DNA of 64,000 nucleotides, from NCBI RefSeq assembly GCF_000334915.1, contig NZ_AMSF01000010.1, forward strand, positions 86,305 through 150,304, written 5' to 3'. Shown in pieces: positions 8,540 through 15,507 of this stretch. The stretch is from Dyella ginsengisoli LA-4 (GTDB lineage: Bacteria > Pseudomonadota > Gammaproteobacteria > Xanthomonadales > Rhodanobacteraceae). The notes beneath the pieces are model-generated. The model saw only the letters and a list, made by a program, of their open reading frames with translations, made no database searches and was not told the origin of the DNA. Position numbers and translations under genes: made by a program. Each line of letters opens with the position of its first letter. Position 1 is the stretch's first letter.

Positions 8540-9231
8540 TGCGCATCCTTTTGGTGGAGGACGAGGCTCCGCTGCGTGAGACGCTTGCCGCGCGCCTGAA
8601 GCGCGACGGGTTCGCCGTGGACACCGCCCAGGATGGCGAAGAGGGCATGTATCTGGGTCGTGAGGTGCCGTTCGACCTGGCCATCATCGATCTCGGCCTG
8701 CCCAAGATGTCCGGCATGGACCTGATCAAGTCGCTGCGCGAGGCCGGCCAGCGCTATCCGATCCTCATCCTCACCGCCCGCGGCGGCTGGCAGGACAAGG
8801 TGGAAGGGCTCAAGCACGGTGCCGACGACTACCTGGTCAAGCCGTTCCACGTCGAGGAGCTGCTCGCACGCATCAACGCCCTCGTGCGCCGCGCCAGCGG
8901 CTGGTCCAAGCCGGTGCTCGCCTGCGGCCCGATCAAGCTCGACACCACCGCGCAGACGGTTTCGGTCGAGGGCAAGGTGGTCGACCTCACCAGCTACGAG
9001 TACAAGGTGCTCGAATATCTGATGCTGCACGCCGGCGAACTGGTCTCCAAGGCCGACCTGACCGAGCACATCTACCAGCAGGATTTCGACCGCGATTCCA
9101 ACGTGCTCGAGGTGTTCATCGGCCGCCTGCGCCGCAAGCTCGACCCCGAGAGCACCATCAAGCCCATCGAGACCGTGCGTGGACGCGGATACCGCTTTGC
9201 CATCCCCCGCAGCGACGGCGACGAGGACTGA
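8539..9231 (+). CDS. phoP: OmpR-family response regulator, PhoP-like
   Basis: 230 residues. The receiver domain has the acidic pair E7/D8, phospho-acceptor D51 (LAIIDLGLP), switch T79 and K101 (YLVKPF). A winged-helix DNA-binding domain follows (DLTSYEYKVLEYLM, VLEVFIGRLRRKL, TVRGRGYRFAIP). It is translationally coupled to the PepSY gene upstream, and its 3' end overlaps the sensor kinase start. The PhoP assignment rests on the operon (PepSY-RR-HK) and the PhoP-like receiver; the ligand and regulon cannot be read from sequence. Confidence 0.9.
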   Translation: MRILLVEDEAPLRETLAARLKRDGFAVDTAQDGEEGMYLGREVPFDLAIIDLGLPKMSGMDLIKSLREAGQRYPILILTARGGWQDKVEGLKHGADDYLVKPFHVEELLARINALVRRASGWSKPVLACGPIKLDTTAQTVSVEGKVVDLTSYEYKVLEYLMLHAGELVSKADLTEHIYQQDFDRDSNVLEVFIGRLRRKLDPESTIKPIETVRGRGYRFAIPRSDGDED

Positions 9232-10612
9232 GCCGGCGTCCACGCGTCGCCCGCTGTCGCTGGCGGCGCGTGCGGCGATGGCGACCGGTCTGGCGCTGGC
9301 CGGGTTTCTCGGCATCATCGGCGTCACCCTGTCGCAGGCCAAGTACCAGACCGCGTTGAGCGGGCTGCGCGACCGGCTGGAAAACGACGTGCTGGCCTAT
9401 CTGGCGCTGATCGACGTGGGCCGCAACGGGCGGCTGCTGATGCCGTATTCCTCGCCGGATCCGAGCTTCTCCCGGCCCGGTTCCGGGCTGTATGCGGTGG
9501 CCACCGGCGAGAACGGCTTCCACTGGGAATCGTCTTCGGCGATCGGCCGGGACTTCGGCTTCCTGTCACCGCTGAAGCCGGGCGAGACGCGCTTCGTCGG
9601 ACCGATCGATACCCGCATGGGCCGGCTGTACTACTACAGCTACGGCGTGGTGTTCGAGTCGCAGGACGACCGGAAGGTGCCGCTGACTTTCACCGTCGCC
9701 CAGACCGAGGACCAGTTCAAGGGCGAGAACGCGACCTACCGCCGCTCGCTGATCGTCTATCTCTCGACCCTCGGGGTGATGCTCATCGTGCTGCAGATGC
9801 TGCTGCTGCGCTGGAGCCTCACGCCGCTGCGCAAGGTGGCGGCGGACATGAGCCGGGTCGAGCGCGGCAAGAGCGATTCGCTCGATAGCCAGTACCCGCT
9901 CGAGCTGACCGGACTCACCGAGCGCATCAACGGTTTCATCGAGAGCGAGCGCGAACAGCGCACGCGTTACCGCAACACCCTGGCCGACCTGGCCCACAGC
10001 CTGAAGACGCCGCTGGCGGTGATCCGCTCCCGGCTGGAGTCCTCCAGCGAGGCGCCCCAGTTGGCCCACGACGTGCTGGACCAGGTTCGCCGCATGGACG
10101 AGCTGGTCGCCTACCAGCTGGCGCGCGCGGCCACCACCGGGCGCCAGCCGTTCGCCACGGCGATCCCGCTCGGCGGGCATGCCGAAGACCTGGTGCAGAG
10201 CCTGGAAAAGGTCTACGCGGCGAAGAACGTCCTGTGCGAGTTCGAGATCGAGGAGGGCGTCGCCTTCTACGGCGAACAGGGCGACCTGCTCGAGCTGATG
10301 GGCAACCTGCTGGAGAACGCCTTCAAGTGGTCGCGCCATCGCGTGCTGCTGATGGCGAGTGCACGCACCCAGCCGGGCAAGCAGCGACCGGGGCTGATGC
10401 TCAGCGTCGAGGATGACGGCCCTGGCATCGAGCCGGACCAGATCGAGCGGATCCTGCAGCGTGGTGTGCGCGGCGACGAGCGGGTCCAGGGCCATGGCAT
10501 CGGCCTGTCCATCGTGCAGGACATCGTCAGGGCCTATCGGGGCGAGCTGGTCGTGGACCGTTCGCCGGAACTGGGCGGTGCGCGATTCAGCGTGGAACTG
10601 CCGCCGGGCTGA
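9179..10612 (+). CDS. phoQ: Sensor histidine kinase, PhoQ-like
   Basis: 477 residues if the GTG at 9179 is used, which overlaps the regulator gene by 53 bases; the true start is uncertain because the first ATG (9278) would cut into the first membrane helix. Two membrane helices (about 34-52 and 191-212) flank a periplasmic sensor domain. A linker, an H-box with H273 (LADLAHSLKTPLAV), an N-box (ELMGNLLENAFKWS) and G-boxes (EDDGPGIEPD, GHGIGLSIV) follow. It is the partner of the adjacent response regulator. The stop is close to a convergent small gene. Confidence 0.88.
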   Translation: MDADTALPSPAATATRTEPASTRRPLSLAARAAMATGLALAGFLGIIGVTLSQAKYQTALSGLRDRLENDVLAYLALIDVGRNGRLLMPYSSPDPSFSRPGSGLYAVATGENGFHWESSSAIGRDFGFLSPLKPGETRFVGPIDTRMGRLYYYSYGVVFESQDDRKVPLTFTVAQTEDQFKGENATYRRSLIVYLSTLGVMLIVLQMLLLRWSLTPLRKVAADMSRVERGKSDSLDSQYPLELTGLTERINGFIESEREQRTRYRNTLADLAHSLKTPLAVIRSRLESSSEAPQLAHDVLDQVRRMDELVAYQLARAATTGRQPFATAIPLGGHAEDLVQSLEKVYAAKNVLCEFEIEEGVAFYGEQGDLLELMGNLLENAFKWSRHRVLLMASARTQPGKQRPGLMLSVEDDGPGIEPDQIERILQRGVRGDERVQGHGIGLSIVQDIVRAYRGELVVDRSPELGGARFSVELPPG

Positions 10613-10627
10613 CCGGCGAAGCCGCGA

Positions 10628-10975
10628 TTACTGGATCGAGCCGGGCAGCAGCGACTGCCAGCCCGGGCTGGCGTGGTGCGGTGCAGCCTGGCGCGCGCTG
10701 CCGCTGACGGGCAGGTTGCCGGACGGATCGCTGTCCGCGTCGCTCGAGCTGCTGGCCGGAGCGCTGGCGCTGGTGTGCTGGGGCAGGCTGGTGACGTCGC
10801 CGCCGCCGGATGCGGATGCGCCGTTGACCAGGGTCCGCGAAGACGTGCTGTCGGAGCTGGACTGCTGTCCGCCGCCATCGAGACCGCCGAGATCCGACGA
10901 CGCCGCAGACGCGAGCGCAGGCAGCGACAAGGCCGCCGCGAGGGCACTTCCGACGATCCAGCGCGGTGCGTTCAT
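10628..10975 (-). CDS. Small secreted serine/glycine-rich hypothetical protein
   Basis: 115 residues with a clear signal peptide (GSALAAALSLPALASA). The mature part is low-complexity and rich in Ser, Gly, Ala and Asp (SSSDSTSS, SASAPASSSSDADSD), with no recognisable domain and no cysteine. It lies convergent with the phoQ-like gene, 15 bases from its stop. It is probably a periplasmic or secreted protein; the function is unknown. Codon use is like its neighbours, which supports a real gene. Confidence 0.65.
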   Translation of the reverse strand: MNAPRWIVGSALAAALSLPALASAASSDLGGLDGGGQQSSSDSTSSRTLVNGASASGGGDVTSLPQHTSASAPASSSSDADSDPSGNLPVSGSARQAAPHHASPGWQSLLPGSIQ

Positions 10976-11098
10976 GACGACTCAACCCCTTGATTCGCAT
11001 GATCCAGATCGCCGAGGGTGACAGAAAGCCCGACCTGCCGCCAGTGTCGCGCCCGGGGCGGCGGGGCGCGCCGCATGGGGCTGCCCGAAACCTCGGGA

Positions 11099-11104
11099 TA
11101 GAAT
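11099..11104 (+). promoter_or_regulatory. Putative -10 element of birA-coaX-SPOR
   Basis: TAGAAT lies 67 bases upstream of the birA start in the only intergenic gap before the operon. The same hexamer occurs before tRNA-Thr, rocF and cysD. No convincing -35 could be assigned. Confidence 0.35.
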
Positions 11105-11170
11105 CGGCCGCCATGCATGCCATCCCGACTCCCCTCGGCGCGTTCGCGCCGATCACGCTCCCGTCCTCCG

Positions 11171-12145
11171 ATGCAAGCGCCTGAACTGCTCGCCGCGCTG
11201 GCCGGCGGCCACCCCGTGTCCGGTGCACGGCTCGCCGAGGCCGCCGGGGTGACCCGCGCCGCGATCTGGAAACAGGTCGAGGCCTTGCGCGCCCGTGGCG
11301 TTCCGGTCGAATCCCACGGCAGCGCCGGCTACTGCCTGCCGTGGCCGGTGGAACTGCTCGACGCCGACCGCATCGCGGCGATGCTGCCGCCGTCCGTGCG
11401 CCACCGGCTCGGCGCGCTGGAGGTGTTCTGGGAGCTGGATTCGACGTCCAGCGAGCTGCAGCGCCGCGGTGCGGCGACACCCGACCTCAGCATCGTGCTG
11501 GCGGAAACCCAGACGGCGGGTCGCGGCCGGCGCGGGCGCACCTGGCTGTCGCCGCCGGGGCTCAATCTGTATCTGTCGTGCCTGAAGCGTTTCGAGTCCG
11601 GAATGGCCGGGCTGGGCGGTCTCTCGCTGGCGGTGGGGGTGATCGTGATGCGTGCGCTCGATGCGCTCGGGGTGCGCGGCGCCGGGCTGAAATGGCCGAA
11701 CGACGTGCTGGCCGGTGCCGGCAAGCTGGCCGGCATCCTGGTCGAGGTCAGCGGCGAGTACCAGGGCCCCTGCGCGGCTGTGATCGGCATTGGCCTGAAT
11801 CTGCGGCTGACCTCCGCGCTGCGCGACCAGGCCGGTCAGCCGGTGGCTGACCTGGCCGGGCTGTGCAGCGGCGAGCCGCCCTCGCGCATCCGCACGGCAG
11901 CGGCCCTGATCGAGGCCCTGGCCGCAGGCCTGGAGGCCTTCGAGCGGGATGGCTTCGCCGCCTTCGTCGACGACTATGCCCGCCACGATCTGCTGCGCGA
12001 CCAGCCGTTGGCGCTCAGTGGGGCACAGGGCGATCTGCGCGGTACCGGTGCAGGCATCGATGCGCGCGGCGCGCTGTGCCTGCGACTGGACGATGGCCGC
12101 ATGCAGCGGATCGACAGCGCCGAAGTCACGGTGCGCCGCGCATGA
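11171..12145 (+). CDS. birA: Biotin--[acetyl-CoA-carboxylase] ligase / biotin operon repressor
   Basis: 324 residues. An N-terminal winged HTH (about 1-60, VSGARLAEAAGVTRAAIWKQV) makes this the bifunctional BirA type. The ligase core has the biotinyl-AMP loop GRGRRGR (117-123), then LKWPNDVL with K174 and the VGIGLNL-type strand (IGIGLNLRLT). It activates biotin and attaches it to the carboxyl carrier protein. The ATG at 11171 gives the expected length; the frame extends to 11117 without HTH-like sequence. It overlaps coaX by ATGA and heads a three-gene operon. Confidence 0.95.
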   Translation: MQAPELLAALAGGHPVSGARLAEAAGVTRAAIWKQVEALRARGVPVESHGSAGYCLPWPVELLDADRIAAMLPPSVRHRLGALEVFWELDSTSSELQRRGAATPDLSIVLAETQTAGRGRRGRTWLSPPGLNLYLSCLKRFESGMAGLGGLSLAVGVIVMRALDALGVRGAGLKWPNDVLAGAGKLAGILVEVSGEYQGPCAAVIGIGLNLRLTSALRDQAGQPVADLAGLCSGEPPSRIRTAAALIEALAAGLEAFERDGFAAFVDDYARHDLLRDQPLALSGAQGDLRGTGAGIDARGALCLRLDDGRMQRIDSAEVTVRRA

Positions 12146-12900
12146 GGCTGCTGCTCGATCTGGGCAATACCCGGCTCAAGTGGTGGGCGCTGGACGCGGG
12201 CCGGCGGCTCGGCGAGGGCGCGGTCGCCTGGACCGGGTCGGTCGCCGAGCATCTGGCTGCCGAATGGGCTGGCCTGCCGGAGCCGGAAGCAGTGTTCGGG
12301 GCGTCCGTGGTCGACAGCGAACGCGAGCAGCTGGTCGACGCGCAGGTTCGTCGGCGCGGTGGAGCGGCGACCGTCTGGGTGCGCAGTCCGGCCGAAGCCT
12401 GCGGCGTGCGCAGTGCCTACGCCGACCCCTCGCGCCTGGGCGTGGACCGTTTCCTGGCCATGGTCGCGGCGCATGCCGATGGTCGCTCGCCCTGCGTGCT
12501 GGTCGGTGTCGGCACCGCGCTCACCCTGGATGCCCTGGGCGGCGATGGCCGCCACCTCGGCGGGCTGATCGCGCCGGGGCCACAGCTGATGCAGCACTCC
12601 CTGCTCGGCGCCACCGTGCAGGTGCGGCCCGAGCGCCCGGGTGAAGTCGCCGTGCTGGCCGACAACACCGCCGATGCGGTCGCTTCCGGTTGCTGGGGCG
12701 CCTGCGCGGCACTGGTCGAGCGTTTCGTGGCGCAGGTCGAGCCGATGCTCGGGAGCGGCTCGACGCTGCTTTTCGGCGGCGGCGACGCGCCTCTGCTCCG
12801 CGAACTTGTCGCCCGACCCGGTGAGCTGGTCGTCGATGGCGTGTTGCGTGGCCTGGCAGTGTGGAGCGGTACCGCGCTGCCACCCGCCGCGGACGACTAG
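12142..12900 (+). CDS. coaX: Type III pantothenate kinase
   Basis: 252 residues of the ASKHA-fold CoaX family, the first step of CoA synthesis. The phosphate-1 motif is LLLDLGNTRLKW with D6, the GVDRF motif is at 100-104, and the phosphate-2 strand reads VGVGTALTLDAL (121-132), followed by GGLIAPG. It uses the ATGA overlap with birA, a common pairing in Xanthomonadales. The TAG stop codon is itself the start of a TAGAAT hexamer that could serve as a -10 for the SPOR gene downstream. Confidence 0.95.
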   Translation: MRLLLDLGNTRLKWWALDAGRRLGEGAVAWTGSVAEHLAAEWAGLPEPEAVFGASVVDSEREQLVDAQVRRRGGAATVWVRSPAEACGVRSAYADPSRLGVDRFLAMVAAHADGRSPCVLVGVGTALTLDALGGDGRHLGGLIAPGPQLMQHSLLGATVQVRPERPGEVAVLADNTADAVASGCWGACAALVERFVAQVEPMLGSGSTLLFGGGDAPLLRELVARPGELVVDGVLRGLAVWSGTALPPAADD

Positions 12901-12931
12901 AATCCACCGCAGTACCGGAAGAGAGCTCTGG

Positions 12932-13669
12932 ATGTTCCTGCGTCTCCTGTTCGTTCTGCTGATCGCACTCAATATCGCCGTGGGCGCCTGGCTGGTGCTC
13001 GGGCAGGACGATGTGACCGTGCCTAGCGCCGCTGACCCGGGCGTGCCCGTGCTGCACCTGCTGACCGAGCGGCCAGACCTGTCTGCCGCCGGCCCCGCGC
13101 AGGGTGCCAGCGCTCCCGCCGATCCTTCCGCAGCGGATGCCGTCGCGATCGCTGCCTCTTCGCCGGCGCCCGGCCGATCGACGCCCCTGCCGGTCGGCGG
13201 CTCCACCGCGGCAAGCTACCAGTGCCTGGCGCTGGGGCCGTTCCCCAGCCTGCAGTCCCTGCGCAGCGCGCGCGAACGACTGGCGCCGGAGTTGGCGCGC
13301 AGCCAGTCGCGCCAGGAGCAGTCGCAGCAGTCGCGTGGCTGGTGGGTCTACCTGCCGGCGCAGGCCAGCCGCGCCCAGGCGCTCGCCGTGGCGCAGCGGC
13401 TGGCCGATGCGCACTTCAGCGACTACTTCGTGGTCAGCTCCGGCGACCAGCCCAACACGATCTCGCTCGGCCTGTTCAAGGACCCGGCCAATGCGCGCAA
13501 GCGCCGCGAAGACCTGGTGGCGGCCGGCTTCCCTGCGCAGATGACCGAGCGGGTCGAGACCGTGCCCGAGTACTGGCTCGACGTCGTCGTGCCGGATGCC
13601 AATTCGGCGACCTGGCGCCAGCGCGTGCGCGAACTGGCCATCGGTTCGCACAGTACGGGTTGCTTCTGA
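12932..13669 (+). CDS. SPOR-domain protein
   Basis: 245 residues. One N-terminal membrane helix (FLRLLFVLLIALNIAVGAWL) is followed by a Pro/Ala/Ser-rich linker (about 30-85) and a C-terminal SPOR-type repeat region (YQCLALGPFPSLQSLRSARE; NTISLGLFKDPANARKRRE). SPOR domains bind denuded peptidoglycan, so it is probably an inner-membrane-anchored periplasmic protein. It lies 31 bases after coaX, last in the birA operon, and immediately precedes tRNA-Thr. Confidence 0.8.
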   Translation: MFLRLLFVLLIALNIAVGAWLVLGQDDVTVPSAADPGVPVLHLLTERPDLSAAGPAQGASAPADPSAADAVAIAASSPAPGRSTPLPVGGSTAASYQCLALGPFPSLQSLRSARERLAPELARSQSRQEQSQQSRGWWVYLPAQASRAQALAVAQRLADAHFSDYFVVSSGDQPNTISLGLFKDPANARKRREDLVAAGFPAQMTERVETVPEYWLDVVVPDANSATWRQRVRELAIGSHSTGCF

Positions 13670-13695
13670 GCCGGTGCGCCGCGGACGTCGCCTGC

Positions 13696-13701
13696 TAGAA
13701 T
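13696..13701 (+). promoter_or_regulatory. -10 element of tRNA-Thr
   Basis: TAGAAT is located 10 bases upstream of the mature tRNA 5' end, a position that fits a tRNA promoter. The -35 is not convincing by eye. Confidence 0.45.
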
Positions 13702-13711
13702 GAACGCTCAT

Positions 13712-13787
13712 GCCGGTATAGCTCAGTTGGTAGAGCAACTGATTTGTAATCAGTAGGTCGCGGGTTCGATTCCTGCTGCCGGCACCA
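13712..13787 (+). tRNA. tRNA-Thr (anticodon TGT)
   Basis: 76 nt including an encoded CCA. The acceptor stem GCCGGTA pairs with TGCCGGC, the D-arm contains AGCTCAGTTGGTAGAGC, the anticodon loop is TTTGTAA (anticodon TGT, reads ACA), and the T-arm is GCGGGTTCGATTCCTGC. The gene is complete, but its 3' 45 bases belong to the 46-bp direct repeat that recurs at 26984-27029, so the integrated element re-creates the tRNA. Confidence 0.97.
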
Positions 13788-13788
13788 G
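13743..13788 (+). repeat. attL: 46-bp direct repeat in the tRNA-Thr gene
   Basis: The 46 bases from TTTGTAATCAG to GGCACCAG are identical to 26984-27029. The repeat starts in the anticodon loop and runs one base past CCA, the classic crossover segment of tRNA-targeting tyrosine integrases. Together the copies delimit an element of about 13,241 bp. Confidence 0.95.
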
Positions 13789-13798
13789 TGAAATCAAG

Positions 13799-13825
13799 GG
13801 CTTGCCGTCGTGCAAGCCTTTTTCT
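13799..13825 (+). terminator. Rho-independent terminator after tRNA-Thr, element-encoded
   Basis: The stem GGCTTGC/GCAAGCC (13799-13805, 13812-13818) has a 6-base loop and is followed by TTTTTCTTTT. It lies just inside the element, so the element supplies the terminator for the tRNA it interrupted. Confidence 0.8.
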
Positions 13826-13835
13826 TTTCCGGTGA

Positions 13836-13852
13836 GGCAACACCTAGGCAAC
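13836..13852 (+). repeat. Candidate integrase arm site, left end
   Basis: GGCAACACCTAGGCAAC contains two GGCAAC hexamers and lies 48 bases inside attL. An almost identical sequence in the same orientation (one base shorter) lies at 26835-26850 near attR. Paired hexamers at both ends of a tyrosine-integrase element fit arm-type binding sites; this is inference. Confidence 0.5.
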
Positions 13853-13871
13853 GGCCGACACGGCTCGCAAC

Positions 13872-13905
13872 CAAAAAAAAAGCCCGCCGATGTGGCGGGC
13901 TTTTC
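13872..13905 (-). terminator. Terminator of the leftmost minus-strand gene
   Basis: The stem AAGCCCGCC/GGCGGGCTT (13880-13888, 13894-13902) has a 5-base loop. On the minus strand it is followed by a long T run, and it ends transcription of the 53-aa gene before it reaches tRNA-Thr. Confidence 0.85.
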
Positions 13906-13927
13906 AAGCTAAAGGGGACGGACTCGT

Positions 13928-14089
13928 TTACGCAGCGAGATCTTGCTCGCCGCGGGTGCTCAGGCACTCAGAAAGAATCGCGTCGATCTTGTCGAACTCG
14001 GCCATCACCTGAGACGCCATCTTCATGAACCGATGATGGCTCAGGCTGGCCGTGCTGTTTTCACGGATGGGCGACAGTTCAGATTTCAT
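13928..14089 (-). CDS. Small hypothetical protein (53 aa)
   Basis: 53 residues from the ATG at 14089, which has a good ribosome site (AGGGAG) 8 bases upstream; the frame is open to 14278 but without a site. It is a predicted alpha-helical protein (MKMASQVMAEFDKIDAILSE) with no known domain. It lies 98 bases after the 129-aa gene on the same strand and is followed by a strong terminator. In satellites and prophages, genes at this end next to the tRNA are often accessory cargo; nothing in the sequence gives a function. Confidence 0.6.
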   Translation of the reverse strand: MKSELSPIRENSTASLSHHRFMKMASQVMAEFDKIDAILSECLSTRGEQDLAA

Positions 14090-14167
14090 GGCTTGCTCCC
14101 TGGGGGTAGACCCTTCACAAGTAACGGCTGAAGTGAGCTCCTCTTGAGCTCGAACCGCAGTCCGGTA

Positions 14168-14183
14168 ACACACACACACACAC
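14168..14183 (+). repeat. (AC)8 dinucleotide repeat
   Basis: Sixteen bases of perfect AC repeat lie between the two leftmost minus-strand genes, just past the stop codon of the 129-aa gene. Such tracts are rare in a genome of this GC content and can slip during replication. Confidence 0.9.
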
Positions 14184-14187
14184 TTCT

Positions 14188-14577
14188 TTAGATGCTGCCG
14201 CTGAGGATAAGGTTCAACTCGGCGATACAGCGGTCGTACTCTTCCTTGTCCTGCTTTACCACGGCAATAAACGTACATTGCAGCGTGCCAATTGCACGTG
14301 AACAGTTCAGCAGCGCGTTCGCCGCGCTATGTGTCAGCCCTTCCGCAGTTGCCATCAGCTTCAGCAACGCGTCTGCGTGACCAATGGCGGACAAAAGCTC
14401 CTCGATAGAGGGGTGCGTCTTCGCCCTGAACTGAACAATATCCAGCTGCTCGTCGGTTTCCAAAACGTGGTTCACGTAACCGATAGCCCGCTGCCAAAGA
14501 TCCAAGCACACATCCTCCTTAGCCCGATGGTCATCGGTGGAGGCAAAGGGAACGTCAAAAACGATTGCTTGGCTCAT
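14188..14577 (-). CDS. Hypothetical helical protein (129 aa)
   Basis: 129 residues, acidic and predicted almost fully helical (SIEELLSAIGHADALLKLMA; RAIGTLQCTFIAVVKQDKEE). No membrane segment, signal peptide or known motif is seen. Base composition is clearly less GC-rich than the neighbouring chromosome, consistent with horizontal origin. It is probably co-transcribed with the 53-aa gene. Its location next to attL suggests accessory cargo. I do not recognise a family. Confidence 0.6.
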   Translation of the reverse strand: MSQAIVFDVPFASTDDHRAKEDVCLDLWQRAIGYVNHVLETDEQLDIVQFRAKTHPSIEELLSAIGHADALLKLMATAEGLTHSAANALLNCSRAIGTLQCTFIAVVKQDKEEYDRCIAELNLILSGSI

Positions 14578-14686
14578 GTAAAAGCGCTATCCGTGCGGGC
14601 AGGCCCAACATTGTAGCTTTTTTGTGAAGGGCTGCAACGACTAGCACTTTTACTTGCTTTCCAGCCACGGAACCAAGGTATCAAAG

Positions 14687-14728
14687 CCGACACTACCATC
14701 CCCTCTGCAGAGGGGATGGTAGTGTCGG
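14687..14728. repeat. Perfect 42-bp palindrome
   Basis: Two 21-base halves are exact reverse complements with no spacer, centred on CTGCAG; each arm begins CCGACACTACC. It lies in the 488-base non-coding gap between the 129-aa gene and the small membrane-protein gene. A loop-free palindrome of this size is unusual and could be a cruciform, a dimeric protein site, a terminator for either strand or a replication/packaging signal. Confidence 0.95.
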
Positions 14729-15018
14729 TGAAGTGAAATGTACAACTCATTGATAAACAAGACTTTCTCTGACGCTTTGTAATCCCTGGATACGTCGGAG
14801 CCCGCCTACGGGGATCAGAGGAATCCCCCGGTACCGGTTGGGGTGACCTGGCGGCAAGATTGCCTAGCCCCGCACGTCAGGCCCAAACCGACCAAGCTGC
14901 CAGGCGTAAGCCAGCCGGCACGGAACGTCCAGGCGGAACCGATGCGCGGGGCTCTCCCCTTGGGTTAGCTCACCGCCCCCTTTGAGCACCAGCGGCGCCC
15001 GTGTGGCGCCGTTTTTCT
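14729..15018 (+). ncRNA. Candidate structured RNA ending in an intrinsic terminator
   Basis: This non-coding stretch is rich in possible stems. A hairpin has GGGGAT/ATCCCC arms around 14819-14838. A GGCA/TGCC hairpin lies just before AGCCCCGC (near 14866), and that octamer is exactly complementary to GCGGGGCT near 14946, closing a domain of roughly 80 bases. The same octamer could instead pair with an upstream GGGG run, giving alternative folds. The region ends with a strong terminator at 14993. Phage regulatory RNAs (for example P4/C4-type antisense RNAs) would fit such a place, but I cannot assign a family. Confidence 0.35.
14993..15016 (+). terminator. Intrinsic terminator
   Basis: The stem CGGCGCC/GGCGCCG (14993-14999, 15005-15011) has loop CGTGT and is followed by TTTTT. 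There is no plus-strand protein gene immediately upstream, which argues that a non-coding transcript ends here, 50 bases before the small membrane-protein gene. Confidence 0.8.
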
Positions 15019-15065
15019 GCGTGTGGGGGAGGAGTAGGCTCACGAGGTCGGGGGAGTTCGGTGCG

Positions 15066-15299
15066 ATGGACAGCCAACAGAAGAAAGACGAATGGGCCAC
15101 CGCGGCAGGGCTCGCGGCATACGTCGGCGTCTGCGCGCTGGCGTGGGGCGCTTGGAAATTAACCGAGCGCTGGGGCTGGGGTGTTCCCTACGAACTGTTG
15201 GCCGTTCCCGCCGTATTGGGCGGTTTGGTGGTCCATCCAGTAGCCATGTGGTTTGACGACTTCAGAGCCGCAAAACGTCGAGACACCACCGATAGCTAA
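15066..15299 (+). CDS. Small two-helix membrane protein
   Basis: 77 residues. The hydrophilic N-terminus (MDSQQKKDEW) is followed by two predicted membrane helices (GLAAYVGVCALAWGAWKL; LLAVPAVLGGLVVHPVAMWF) and a basic tail. The ATG at 15066 has a GGGGGAG ribosome site. Size and topology would allow a holin-like role, but there is no lysis enzyme nearby and no family is recognised. Its 3' end overlaps the convergent 80-aa gene by 38 bases. Confidence 0.6.
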   Translation: MDSQQKKDEWATAAGLAAYVGVCALAWGAWKLTERWGWGVPYELLAVPAVLGGLVVHPVAMWFDDFRAAKRRDTTDS

Positions 15300-15504
15300 A
15301 CGGCCGCACCGTGGTGGTGTCCTGCAGCCACTCCTGTGCGTCCAGTTCGCGCGCCATGGGCTTGGCCTCGGGATGGCGGGCGCGGCGCTTCTCCATCGCC
15401 TCGACATCCTTGTAAGCCTGCAGCACCACCGCTGCGACGATGCGCCGGGCGGTCGATGGCTCCAGCCCGATGGGCTCTAGCCCCTTGGCTGACAGCAGCG
15501 TCAT
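15262..15504 (-). CDS. Hypothetical protein (80 aa), last gene of the late-like operon
   Basis: 80 residues, mixed charge, rich in Arg/Glu in the middle (KDVEAMEKRRARHPEAKPMA), without known motif. Its ATG starts 3 bases after the stop of the 857-aa virion-type gene, so it is the last cistron of the leftward operon. The 38-base overlap with the convergent membrane-protein gene is unusual, but both frames have plausible starts. Confidence 0.55.
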   Translation of the reverse strand: MTLLSAKGLEPIGLEPSTARRIVAAVVLQAYKDVEAMEKRRARHPEAKPMARELDAQEWLQDTTTVRPFSYRWCLDVLRL

Positions 15505-15507
15505 CGT

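Noticed and set aside
14864..15100. 78-codon minus-strand frame
   Set aside because: It runs through the terminator hairpin and the start of the plus-strand membrane-protein gene; no ribosome site is seen and the region looks structural rather than coding.
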